The position numbers and the translations under genes were made by a program. From assembly GCA_030734395.1 (NCBI GenBank), contig JAUZTG010000044.1:434001-498000 (forward strand): a stretch of 64,000 nucleotides of DNA. The letters are read 5' to 3'. The notes beneath the pieces were generated by a model, which ran no database searches, had not been told where the DNA came from, and worked only from the letters and a program-made list of their open reading frames with translations. Each line of letters starts with the position of its first letter. The first letter of the stretch is position 1. Source of the stretch: Sarocladium kiliense. Its lineage: Eukaryota; Ascomycota; Sordariomycetes; Hypocreales; Sarocladiaceae. Positions 21,929 to 32,028 of this stretch are shown here, piece after piece.

Positions 21929-23643
21929 ATGTCAGGCTACCTCGCCAACCTGAGCCCGATACCGGCATTTCCGGCGTACACCGGTCCCTACAAAGTCGGG
22001 ACAGTGGACATTGAGATCCCTGTCTCTGAGCTGTCGTCACCAAGCCCAGCACCTGACAACGCCGCCGATATCGAGACGATTCAATTCCGTGTGTTCTACC
22101 CGGCGGTCGACGAATCGCAGCAGGGTCGAATCAGCTGGCTGCCGGCTCCTCAACGCCACCATGTCTCTGCGTACACCCGCTTCCTGGGCTTTGGATCTGC
22201 CGTCGCAAACCTCCTTTCGTACGTTGCAACTCTCACAGGCAATTTGGCTAAGCTTACTGACATTGAACTGATAGATTCATTCCTCGCCATCTGCATTACA
22301 CGACGATCCCTGTCCACAAGAACGCCGATTTGCGCTCGCCAAACACCGAGAACAAGCGATGGCCGACCATGATCTTCTCACACGGCCTCGGCGGCGGACG
22401 AAACTCATACTCGTACATCGCGGGATCTCTGGCCTCGCATGGTGTTGTGGTCATCTGCCCAGAGCATCGAGATGGCAGCGCCGTCACCACATTCATGCGC
22501 TCGCCTAGCCAGAAGCCCAGCGACTTCAAGTCGCGAGTTGTCTCCTACAAACGTCTCGCCCATGATGCATCGCCGGAGATCTTCATGGCTCGCGACGACC
22601 AATTGAGGATCAGACTTTGGGAGATGGGCTTGATTCATCGGGCTTTGTTGGCACTCGACAATGGCTTCAACTACACAAACCTCAATACATCGACAACTAG
22701 CCTGGATCAATTCTCGAACAACCTCCATATTCATGCACCTGGCAGCATTATTTGGGCTGGACATAGCTTTGGCGCGACAACAATGACCCAGCTGCTCAAG
22801 TCCACATACTACGCCGATGTCCCCGAAGTAGCCAACATGGAGAAGCCACTCTTCCGACCGGAGGCAGACAGCGAGATCCGCAAGCAAATTACTGAGCGCT
22901 CTGTGATGATGTTGCTCGATATGTGGTCGATGCCACTACTCAGCCCCGATACTTCGGCGCTGTTCAACCGCCCTCTTCCTATGTACGACGACAAGCCTTC
23001 AGCTGCTGGCGGCACCGCTCTGCTCGCCGTTGAATCCGAGGCATTCTTCAAGTGGACGGACCATCTCAATGTCAAAGCTCGACTTCTGTCCCCGGACCCT
23101 TCGGCACCGGTTGTGGATGCAAAGTCGTTTGAAAGACCCAGTGGCATCAAGCTCGCCGAGCCAAACTTCTTCTACGTCGTCAACTCTGCTCATTTGAGCC
23201 AGTCAGATTTCGGGATCCTTTTCCCATGGTTAACAAAGAAGATCTTCAACGCCCAACAACCCGAGAGAGCCCTGCGTCTGAACCTTCGAGCTCAACTGCA
23301 GATTCTGCGAGCGAACGGCATTCCTGTGGCGAGAACCTCGAGCAGTGACTTGGTGGACAGTTCACACAATGACAAGCTGTCCGCCGCGAAGCAGAAGGCC
23401 GATGAGGCTTTGTCGGTCGATGGCTTGAACGACGACCAGGCTATTTTCGATCGCAGCGGAAAGGGAATTGTGGACCATTGGCAGTGGATTGATATCATTG
23501 GACTTGGTGACGGTGGCAAGAATGCAGATGGTAAGACCCTGACTGAGAGGGTTGAGGAGGGCGAGGAGGAGATGAAGGGCGAGATGGAGCCGAGCGAGCA
23601 GACCTCGGCACCGCTGACTCGGACCTTGAGTGCTGCTGCGTAG
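21929..23643 (+). CDS. platelet-activating-factor acetylhydrolase-like phospholipase
   Basis: Two exons (21929-22218, 22275-23643) give 552 aa. The alpha/beta-hydrolase core shows the oxyanion segment MIFSHGLGGGRNSYSYIAGS, the SHGVVVICPEHRDGS strand, and the nucleophile elbow GHSFG in IIWAGHSFGATTMTQLL, which identifies the PAF-AH II-type family that removes short or oxidised acyl chains from phospholipids. A His in FFYVVNSAHLSQSDF likely completes the triad. The C-terminal 80 residues are a polar extension ending in an acidic stretch. No signal peptide is visible, so it is probably intracellular. The intron (GTACGT...TGATAG) restores FIPRHLHYTTIPVHKN, a conserved family stretch. Confidence 0.85.
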
Positions 23644-23871
23644 AAGGACTGGTCTGCTAATCCCAGGGCGAGGGTGAGGCTTACTCCGTCGCCTGGGTGT
23701 CATTTGCATGGAAAGGCGTTACTTAGATACCACATTGATAATGACATTATGCCGGCTCTTGGCCTTTCAATTTGCAAAGTCCTCTCTAGCCTAGTGATGA
23801 CATCTTTAATTCCCCGAAACATGGGCAAATCGACAGGTTGCACGCCATCAAATTGCTTTCCCAATCCATCT

Positions 23872-24464
23872 TCAATCGTCCGACTCCATCGTACTGGACG
23901 TGGACATGCCGATGGCCCGCAATTCCGACTCGAACTCCTCTGAAGTGATGGACGGTTCCCCATTTGCAGGACGATTCCATTCAAGGATTGCATATCTGGT
24001 CACGGTGATTGTTTCATGGATGAGTGCTTCCATCATGAACGGTTTGGAGTTCTCCAGCAGCTGTCGTCTGCTTCTCACTTCATCTTGCTCAGCATGCACA
24101 GCCTTCAGCTCGCGCAGCAGAGTCTGTGCTCTCACTCTGCGCCCACTGTTCCTCTCTTGAATCTGTCGAATTGCATATTCCGCCGCAGGAATCAGATCCG
24201 TAGAGTCGGAATGACGAGGGAGGCGTAGAATATCTGCCAGCTCCCGCGAGATGAAGTGTCCTCGTTCCTCATACTCACATTCGAGGTTCCAGTGGGTCTT
24301 GACCTGTTCGACGGCTTGATACCAACCATTTGCGCGCCTCTCTTGTCCTCGGTGGGCTACAAGTCTGTCATGAGCCCGATCATCACTTGATCGGCGGTTT
24401 CTCTCACCACTCCCGCCCTACGACGAGACTCTCTTGCTGCTCTACGTTCCCCACGACTACTCAT
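23872..24464 (-). CDS. small unknown protein, two exons (model tentative)
   Basis: The 3' exon 24356-23872 is open and reads well (for example WYQAVEQVKTHWNLECEYEE and LADILRLPRHSDSTDLIPAA). It lacks an in-frame ATG near its 5' end, but joining it to 24464-24422 through a 65-nt intron (GTAGGG...TTGTAG) gives an ATG-started 175-aa protein beginning MSSRGERRAARESRPHRGQE. The protein is helical, charged and without signal peptide or known domain. The 3' end lies 228 bp from the convergent lipase gene. Confidence 0.5.
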
Positions 24465-25357
24465 TTGGCACGCACAATGTAGAGAGAATCAACTTGAAAA
24501 TTTCAAGGAGGTTAGAGCAATTCTGGTTGATAGTAAAAGGAGTCAGGAAGATTGACGTCGAATCGTAAGCTATGTTATGTAGGGTGTCGGCCACTTGATT
24601 CACCTTCTCTTCATTAAGAAGCACAGTGACTGGGATACACGGACTAGAGAGTTCCACCAGATCATAGTCAACTTCTGAGCCAACATGGCCAAGTCAGGCA
24701 TATGCGGGCAGTCACAACTGTTCATGTCTAGAGTCTGGACCAGGCGATGGCTCTATGTAGCATTCTATGCCGCACACGCATACGCAAGGAAACCTGCACA
24801 ACAGGTCTTATGAAAGCACCAATGCACCGCGCACAAGGTCAGTGCATAAGTGGCGATGTAAGTGACGATGTGCCACCGATGCTGGCACTAGAATCTATGT
24901 GATTCAGTTGGCTCATACTAAACAGCCCTCATTTCTTGTGTTGAAGAAAGCCGACTCTACAGCTTTTCAGGTCGCAATCACTTCACCCCTGCATGCTTTG
25001 GGCTAACAGAGCTGACCATGTGCATGATTTAGTTGCTTCTGCAAGAGGAAGACCATCGCCAATGTCGCTCCCAGCTATTGGTTGGCCTTGTAAATAGTCC
25101 GAGAAGCTGAAGCTCGCTGGCCGCCACGTAGCTCTAGTACATTCATTCGACCACTCCAGACCAAGCCCCGGGGCTTCATATCACTTCTATAGGCAAGACA
25201 TGACCAATTTGGCCAAAGCTTAATAATGATGCCAAGGGCGGATGGGACAGTATAAATGGCTTCTTATTTATCTACTTCTTGGAGGCTGAAGTGCCGTTCA
25301 CCAGTCCTTCACGCTCCAATCTAGAAAGAGACTTGAAGTGTTGTAGCTATCCACACC
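24465..25357. other. intergenic/promoter region
   Basis: 893 bp with no gene recognised. It ends with a TATA box and the 5' leader of the beta-helix gene. Confidence 0.5.
25251..25257 (+). promoter_or_regulatory. TATA box of the beta-helix gene
   Basis: TATAAAT, 107 bp before the ATG at 25358, in a position typical of inducible fungal genes. Confidence 0.55.
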
Positions 25358-26543
25358 ATGCTACGTAACGTTCTATTCTTCCTGCTCTTGGGCACTGCCT
25401 CCGTGCTAGGCCTGCCCGATGCTGAGCCCGATGTCGAAACTCAGCATGAAGGTCAGTTGTATGTGACCCTTGTGTATCACGAATGCTGACCGTTGCAAAG
25501 ACCGCGGATACTACGGAGGCAGCACCATTTATGTCCGCTCAGGCCACTCCATCCAGAGAGCGCTGAACAAGGCGCATCGTGGCAGCCGCATTGTGGTAGA
25601 GGCCGGCACCTATGCTGAACAAATCACGATTCGAATGGATGGCATTTCCCTGGTCGGCAAAGGGGCTGTCATCGTCCCCCCTAAGAAAGCCACCAAGAAT
25701 CCTTGCTCAGGCTTTGGAGGACCGGGGACCGAAGCCGGCATTTGCGTCGCGGGCAAGGGCCTCAAATTGTCTGCCTTCAAAACCGAGCACAAGAAGGTTC
25801 TGTCAGTCCACAGGCCAGTGCGAGACGTGTCCGTTACCGGCTTCAAGGTTCAGAAGTTCAAGGGCTTCAACATCCTTGTCCTCGGAGCCGACAACGCATA
25901 TGTTCATGACAATGAGCTATCCGATGGTGGTGTATACGGCTTTCTCACCGCTGGCTCAACGAACACGGTGGTGGCTGACAATAAGCTCACATCCGCACAG
26001 ACGAGCTTCATCGGCATCTGTATGGACAACTTCTCTGGCGTAAAGATCATCGGAAATAAGATTGACAACTACTACATCGGCCTTTGCATCCAGACCAATG
26101 GCGCTGATCTCAAGGACAACCAAGTCAGCCACGCGTGCTTTGGCGCCTTCATCGATCCCGGTGTGAAGAATGTTCAGCTTCGCCACAATAAGTTCACTAA
26201 TTCCATTGCCAAATGTGGCCAGCTCGGTGCGAGCGGCATCCTTCTCGATGGCAGCATCAATGCTCGCGTGGAAGACAACTTTGTCAAGGGTTGGAAGAGC
26301 GACGGGCCAACGTCGGGCATCGGCATTGTCGACGATCCGTGCAAAGGCAATCCTCCTTCTATCTCTTGTTTGGCTCTCGGGGGCAAGAAAGCAGTGGCGA
26401 CTGGGAACCTGGTCAAGGGGAATATTCTGAAAGACAATGCCCTGGACATCTACAAGAACACCACTGGCAAGGGCAACGAGGTCCGCTGGAACAAGTGCAA
26501 GACCTCAGTACCCTCCAAGCTCTGTGGCGTACATCGTGGGTAA
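25358..26543 (+). CDS. secreted right-handed parallel beta-helix protein
   Basis: Two exons (25358-25451, 25501-26543) give 378 aa. The first exon encodes a signal peptide (MLRNVLFFLLLGTASVLG) and a short acidic propeptide-like stretch; the 49-nt intron joins it to GSTIYVRSGHSIQRALNKAH. Repeating units such as NAYVHDNELSDGGVYGF, NTVVADNKLTSAQTSFIG, GVKIIGNKIDNYYIGLC, NVQLRHNKFTNS and ARVEDNFVKGW show the about 22-residue periodicity of PbH1 parallel beta-helix coils, the fold of pectate lyases, polygalacturonases and mannuronan epimerases. No catalytic signature of one specific CAZy family is obvious. Secreted polysaccharide lyase, epimerase or binding protein are all possible. It is followed at a distance by GH5, regulator and transporter genes. 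Confidence 0.8.
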
Positions 26544-27628
26544 TCATTGGGTGCTCCAACTGTTTGTTGGGATGTGATGGGATGGTCAGCTTAGTGTATG
26601 TACTGTAAGAGAGTGACTTAGTAACCCGATCTGATTCCTGAATGAGATGCTTCACTCGTCCATCGGTCCCGAACCTGAGATCTAAGGCAGAAGTTTGACA
26701 AGCCTGCGGAGAGTTTCCCAGTCCGAGACACCATCGTGCCCATTAAGGATGGCTGATCTCTGCGTTGTAGTCTGGTGGCGTAGACGCCTCCCCGGACCAC
26801 CTTGAACTGATCTGCCCTTTCGGCTGGGAGTAGTAAGAATCAGGCAACCCCAGGCCTTCAGCCCAACGCCACAAGAGATGCAGGACTTCGGACAAAACCT
26901 CCCGTGCTCGAAGAGGGCGTGGAAAGGGGCTTGTGGCTGAGATCGATCTCGCTCGAGACTCGCAGATCGCTTTGTTGTCAACTATTGTCACAAAGTCGTA
27001 ATCCTTGGGCGCTCATGGACTACTGCAGGAGCTGCATCAATGGCTGAGACGCGTTTGCGCTCTAAGGCAGACACTGAGTTGACCTAATTACGGTGATGTC
27101 CTTCTTGTGAAGCAGAGATGTAGTGTATCATTGCGATCGCTTGGCATCTTCTCCTCGACGTCCGTCTCCAGTTTTACCCGAATACTCCTGAGCACTGGAA
27201 TGCGGCTCCAAGGTCAGACAGAAGAGTTTGGAAGCCTGTCCGTTAAGTGTCAACGTAATTCTGACGCAAGCATGGCATGAAAGCAAGGAAATGGGTGACC
27301 CCGTTTCGGTGGCTGGCCTAGTGCAATTGGTGTCTCGGAGCTGAAAGATGCTTTCCAGCAGATGGATGCAGCCCTATCCAAAGCCGTGGAGCTGGGCTCG
27401 CCCGTTAGATTAAGGACAAAACCATGCATGTGTCGTTATGCTTACGCCAATCAATCGCCCAAACTCAATTCGATTCGCGGCATCTCGGCATTTCAAGTGA
27501 CTCAACTGAATGTTGAGCGTCTTGGGGCTCATGGAGGACTGGCGGCCGGCGAAAGTCTGTGCCTGTGACTGTGAATGAAAATGCACGACGGCTGAACGAT
27601 CATGAGTCTATTACCAAATCGCTTGTGT
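26544..27628. other. convergent intergenic region
   Basis: 1.1 kb between the beta-helix gene and the 3' end of the GH5 gene. No coding frame with protein character, RNA gene or repeat seen. Confidence 0.5.
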
Positions 27629-29134
27629 CTATACTGTGGCAGTTCTCGATGTCTCGGCATCCTCTCGCAGGTGCTCATTAAGCTGATCCCTAGTCAAGCA
27701 GTTCTCCAAAGCAAAACTTGCCGCCAACGCCTCAAGCTCCTCCTTCGTCTTGCCAGCAAATAGCTCTGCCATTTCCCACCCGTGGTACTCGCTCAAGAGG
27801 ACCTCGCGCACAACACGCTCCACCTGGCGGTCAAAGCTCCAGATCTTGGGGTACTTCTTCTTCTGGAGATGTGCTGGAACTGACTCCTTCAGTTTGCTGA
27901 TGAAAGGCTGGTAGATCTCATCATCTACAGCGCTCTTGTCGACGACGCCCCAGAAGTCAAGACCCAGGCGTTGCTTCTTCTCAACGAAGGGCTGGATGAG
28001 CTTCATATAGGGGCTCCCTGGGTCAACGTAGACCATGCCTTGATAGCCGATATCCTTGTAGAGCCAGATGCTCCATGAGATGTTGTCATACTCGCGGTAG
28101 ATCTTGAGCTGCTCTTGGAGGAGAGCGAAGCGCTTCTTGTTCGTGACGTGGGCGCTGGGGTCGACAGCAGGGTTCTGGTAGACAGGACCCCATTCTCCAT
28201 TCCAGATCGGAACACCAGCTTGCTGCATGTATTCGACCTTCCTCTTGAAACTGGCGCGGAGCTTCTCCTTCTGCTCATCTGTGCCTTCGTACTGCTCCGG
28301 GAGCGGGAAGCCCATCATGCTGTAGTCGTGGCAGCTGTAGACAGTATTTGGCAGAGGCTTGTCCACGGGGAAAGCGGAAAAGTCCATGGCATAGGTGTTG
28401 CCGTCTAGGAACAGCATGTGGTCGGGATCAATGGCACGAATAGCCTTCTCAGCACGTTCGTACCAAGCCAGAAGCCGGGTGTGCTGAGGATCCGCTGGCT
28501 CATTCAGCGGATTATATCCTGCAATGACAGGGTTGCCGGCATAGTGTTTTGCCAGCGCCTCCCAAAGCTGAATAGCACGATCTTGGAAGTCGCGGAACTC
28601 CCAGAACAGTGCCTTGCTGATGCCAGAGTCGCTGTGCCAGTCCTGGTTCTGACCTCCGGGAACGGCATGAAGGTCGAGGATGACATAGATGTTGTTCTTT
28701 GCGCAGATATCCACTAGGCGATCAAGTATCCTGAAACCGGACTCTTTAAGAACGTCTGGGTTGTTGTCGTCCATGAAGTGACGGTAATTGAAGGGAATGC
28801 GCAGGCAGTTCATGCCTAATGACGCGAAGAGCGCAGCGTCAGTCTCTGTGAAGAAATGATGCATGAAACGCTCGAAGAAGAAGTCGGCCTTCTGCTGCCC
28901 AAGAACCTCCGCAAGCGCAGCACGATGCTCATGCTCGTGGCCACTGTAGCCTGTGATGAAGTTCTCCATGTTCATCATGCCACCAAGACCAGCGCCCTTG
29001 AGAACGACTCGATTGCCCTCGGCATCGACAATCTTGGTGCCACTCACACGGAGCATGCTGCAGGGTGGGAAAGCCTTAGCAGGCCTGCCAGCCGAGCTGG
29101 CTGACTCCTCTGGTGAGATCGCGGAGGGTGCCAT
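27629..29134 (-). CDS. glycoside hydrolase family 5 (probable beta-glucanase)
   Basis: A single-exon 501-aa protein with a GH5 catalytic barrel: LRVSGTKIVDAEGNRVVLKG at the start, LRIPFNYRHF, VILDLHAVPGGQNQDWHSDS, the acid/base in GYNPLNEP (Glu212) and the nucleophile in PIWNGEWGPV (Glu314), with SWSIWLYKDIG after it. The GGQNQDWH segment is typical of exo-1,3-beta-glucanase-like GH5 enzymes. There is no signal peptide, so it is predicted cytosolic, acting on imported oligosaccharides, glycosides or glycolipids. The start at 29134 lies in the context CACAATGGC. A TATA box lies about 75-80 bp upstream and a CCAAT box at 29248-29252 (minus). It lies in the same orientation as, and downstream of, the Zn2Cys6 regulator. 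Confidence 0.88.
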   Translation of the reverse strand: MAPSAISPEESASSAGRPAKAFPPCSMLRVSGTKIVDAEGNRVVLKGAGLGGMMNMENFITGYSGHEHEHRAALAEVLGQQKADFFFERFMHHFFTETDAALFASLGMNCLRIPFNYRHFMDDNNPDVLKESGFRILDRLVDICAKNNIYVILDLHAVPGGQNQDWHSDSGISKALFWEFRDFQDRAIQLWEALAKHYAGNPVIAGYNPLNEPADPQHTRLLAWYERAEKAIRAIDPDHMLFLDGNTYAMDFSAFPVDKPLPNTVYSCHDYSMMGFPLPEQYEGTDEQKEKLRASFKRKVEYMQQAGVPIWNGEWGPVYQNPAVDPSAHVTNKKRFALLQEQLKIYREYDNISWSIWLYKDIGYQGMVYVDPGSPYMKLIQPFVEKKQRLGLDFWGVVDKSAVDDEIYQPFISKLKESVPAHLQKKKYPKIWSFDRQVERVVREVLLSEYHGWEMAELFAGKTKEELEALAASFALENCLTRDQLNEHLREDAETSRTATV

Positions 29135-29533
29135 TGTGTTGTCCAAGTTGATATCTTACAGAGACTATGTAGTTCAGCCAAGGGAAGAGCATTTCCCGCG
29201 GCAGCCATCTTTATAACTACATGTTTCATCGCTTAGCTAAGACGACCATTGGTCATTCTGATAAGGGGATCGTCCTTGGAGGCGAGAAGGGCAATCGCGG
29301 AGTTGAGGAGTCAGACTCGGCCGTGTAGTCTTAGCTCGCGTCTCCGCATTTCCAATGTTGGGGCTTAACTGCGATACTCCGCGAAGGTGGAGATCACCGC
29401 TTCCAGAATCTTGAATGGGAATGCCTAGCGCTTCTCCTCGTTGGGACTTGGGGTTTGTGGCTGCTGCACACATCGGCATCCGATGAGAACGGCTCCGAGA
29501 TCAGCCATGATGTACAATGTTTCACTAGCATTC
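29135..29533. other. promoter region of the GH5 gene
   Basis: 399 bp between the GH5 start and the 3' end of the regulator gene. It holds a TATA box and a CCAAT motif within a small palindrome (ACCATTGGTC). Confidence 0.5.
29209..29215 (-). promoter_or_regulatory. TATA box of the GH5 gene
   Basis: TATAAAG on the minus strand, 75-81 bp before the ATG at 29134. Confidence 0.5.
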
Positions 29534-31414
29534 CTATCCTACAGAAAGACTTTTGCCGAGCACAAGTCGCACTTTATCCAGCTTCGTGAACTCAGTCGCC
29601 CAGTAATCTAGAGCCCCCAGTATGCCGTGAACCGCCCTATCCCAGCCGGCAGGCATCCGCAACATACACACAGACTCTGCATGATCCGCATTAGCTGCCT
29701 GCATGTTATGCTTCCAAGTCGCTACTAGCACAGCGGCACTCCGAGAACAGGAGCGGAGCATTGGGGTAGTCCCATGGTGTCGGTGCCGGTATCCTGGCTC
29801 GTTGACTTCGAATCTCAGCACATGATGGTCGATAGCCGCTTGGGCAAGATGAGTGAACGGTCGAAGCTCCTCAGGGCTAAGAGGCTGAGCATCGAGATGT
29901 GCGGAAAGAAAAGGCCAGTAAATTAGCTCGTACAAGTTGATCGCATGACCACGCAGCACGAACCGGCAAACGTCGTCCTCTGCGCTTGGCTCGCTGAAGG
30001 CCAAGAACAGAGGTAGAGACTGTATCCACTCGGTGATTTGTGCCTCGAAGGAGGGGATCTGGGCTGCTATTGTTTTGAGAAATTCCAGTCGACTTGAAGA
30101 TGTCTTCTGTTTGATCTCAATGGAATCGCTTATACGAGCTGCCAGTCGTCGCAGAGAGATCTCGGCCAAGTAGAAATACCAAGCTTTCTGCTGCCGCTGG
30201 TCGTCGGAGCCATTCGCAGTTCCTTCCCCTTGAGGAGAAGGAGGCGTCGGAAAGAAGTTTGGATACAGCGCTGAGCCATGATCATGAGGCGAGAAGTCAG
30301 CTAAGGGTAAGTTCCCACGCAGTTCTCGCTCTGATTTCCACGATGACCAGTAAATGGCTTGGTGGAGCGAGTCAAAGTCATTGCACTCATCCTCTCTTTC
30401 AAGACTGTTGTGGTAGAGCCTCTGCGACCTCGGCGAGAGGAAACTTAGCTGTTGGCAATGTGCCAAGGCTTGCAGGAAGTAACGCCACGCCTTCGTCTCT
30501 TGAAATGTACACATCATGAAAACTCCGGAAAGGAAGAGGCATTGGGCGGTTATGAGCGTCTCATCCGAGCAGAGGAGTGTGCCTAGCCGCTTCTGGGCCG
30601 CTTGGAAGAATGCCATGGAGCTGGCGTATGCCCCCGTATCAGGCAGAACAGCCTCATAAGCTGGACCAAAAGGGGTAGCAATGGATCCCAAGGCACAAAT
30701 GAGAAGTGACAAGCATGATTCTGGAGACCAATCCAGACCATTGATGACCGTTGCTTGAACAACACGCCTCGTGACCCGCTCATCAAAGATTGGATTCTTG
30801 ACGTGGACGTAAGCGAAGAAATTGTCAAGTAGGGTGTTCAACCGCGGAAGTTCCAGGTCCAGTGAGGCGATTCCCGAAGCTGAAGATCGAGTCGAGATGC
30901 CGGCTTGACTTTCTTGGCCTGGGGAGGCTTCAGACAGCCACCCATCGTATGAGGCGAACTTCTGGAAACAGGGCCATGTAGCCAACAGTTCGTGCAGATC
31001 AGCCTGCAGATAGACTCTCTGATCCAATGAGACTGGTTTTTCTGGAGACTCAGTCCGATCCTGCTCGAATCTGGGTTCAGTCGCCCTTCGTTTGTGTTCT
31101 CGATCCTCCACTCTTGGCTCCAGTGAGACATTCTGGATGAGCTCCTCAAGCTGATCGAGGCGCTCCAAAATCTTCAGGCTCGCCGGGTCAAAGCTGGAGA
31201 GATCCACAGGCGACTGGATGCAAGTCGCTCCAGTTTTCAGGCAGAACGAGCATGATGGCTTCAAATTGTCGCACTTGGTACGCCTGGCTCGGCATACTTG
31301 ACACGCCGTGACAGCTCGTCTCCGCTTGTAGGACGCCGTTCCCCTGGGGCTTGGCCGCGAGTTTCCGGGAAGAGCCGGCTGAATAGGTGGTATGATATCC
31401 CCAGATTCTTCCAT
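29534..31414 (-). CDS. Zn2Cys6 transcription factor
   Basis: A 626-aa single-exon protein. Cys38, 41, 48, 55, 58 and 65 (CQVCRARRTKCDNLKPSCSF...) form the zinc binuclear cluster preceded by KRRRA. A leucine-rich linker and helix follow (ILERLDQLEELIQNVS), probably for dimerisation. The middle region matches the fungal-specific transcription factor domain in layout (for example CFLFLSGVFMM-like helices, YHNSLERE and IYWSSWKSERELRGNLPLAD). It shares a 614-bp divergent promoter with the MFS transporter and precedes the GH5 gene, which suggests it controls them. The target sugar is unknown. Confidence 0.88.
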   Translation of the reverse strand: MEESGDIIPPIQPALPGNSRPSPRGTASYKRRRAVTACQVCRARRTKCDNLKPSCSFCLKTGATCIQSPVDLSSFDPASLKILERLDQLEELIQNVSLEPRVEDREHKRRATEPRFEQDRTESPEKPVSLDQRVYLQADLHELLATWPCFQKFASYDGWLSEASPGQESQAGISTRSSASGIASLDLELPRLNTLLDNFFAYVHVKNPIFDERVTRRVVQATVINGLDWSPESCLSLLICALGSIATPFGPAYEAVLPDTGAYASSMAFFQAAQKRLGTLLCSDETLITAQCLFLSGVFMMCTFQETKAWRYFLQALAHCQQLSFLSPRSQRLYHNSLEREDECNDFDSLHQAIYWSSWKSERELRGNLPLADFSPHDHGSALYPNFFPTPPSPQGEGTANGSDDQRQQKAWYFYLAEISLRRLAARISDSIEIKQKTSSSRLEFLKTIAAQIPSFEAQITEWIQSLPLFLAFSEPSAEDDVCRFVLRGHAINLYELIYWPFLSAHLDAQPLSPEELRPFTHLAQAAIDHHVLRFEVNEPGYRHRHHGTTPMLRSCSRSAAVLVATWKHNMQAANADHAESVCMLRMPAGWDRAVHGILGALDYWATEFTKLDKVRLVLGKSLSVG

Positions 31415-32028
31415 CGAGCCACGTGTGGGTTGATTTTTCCGGCTGGTCTGGGGTATCGAGGGTGGTGATGAAGGTGAGTAGATAGTGGGACCCTTGGGCG
31501 CGGAGTGTCGCTCTTGTTATATGAGCCGAGTCCATTGTCCTTGTCGCATGAGCTCCGGCGGTTGTCTTGGCTGCTAGCGCTGGTGTCCCGATAGTCTGAG
31601 AAACTACGCCAGCCATGTGACCATACGACGAAGCATGGCACCCGTAGAACGGAGAGCTCTGACTCGTTGAAGTATCCACAGCATTCGCGGAATGTCGCAG
31701 TTAAGCCTCCCGGCTCATCGTTCCTGACCCCAAGTGTCCACCCCCAGATTGAATCGCTCCGCATTGCTTGACTTCCCCCAGCCGGGGTTGACCGTGTCGA
31801 TTCGATCCCGACCTCAACACCACGTCGGGACCATGCATAAATGAGTGGCTAGGCCTTGTGCGAGAGCTGCGCATCGCATAGCGTCTTGGGTTTATAAAAT
31901 CTGGGTGATGCCCCAGCATCTCCAGTCGAGGCGATGATCAAGCACTCCGGTTCGCTACACGCAGCCTCATATCTTGCCTGTTCTTCTTCTTCATTCAATC
32001 AGAAACCTCAATCCTTATCCTGATCGAC
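31415..32028. other. bidirectional promoter between regulator and transporter
   Basis: 614 bp shared by the Zn2Cys6 gene (minus) and the MFS gene (plus). It holds a TATA box near the transporter and several CGG/CCG triplets around 31770-31815 that could be zinc-cluster half-sites, including AGCCGGGG and the palindrome TCGATTCGA. No clear paired site can be assigned. Confidence 0.5.
31893..31899 (+). promoter_or_regulatory. TATA box of the MFS transporter
   Basis: TATAAAA, 136 bp before the ATG at 32029. Confidence 0.55.
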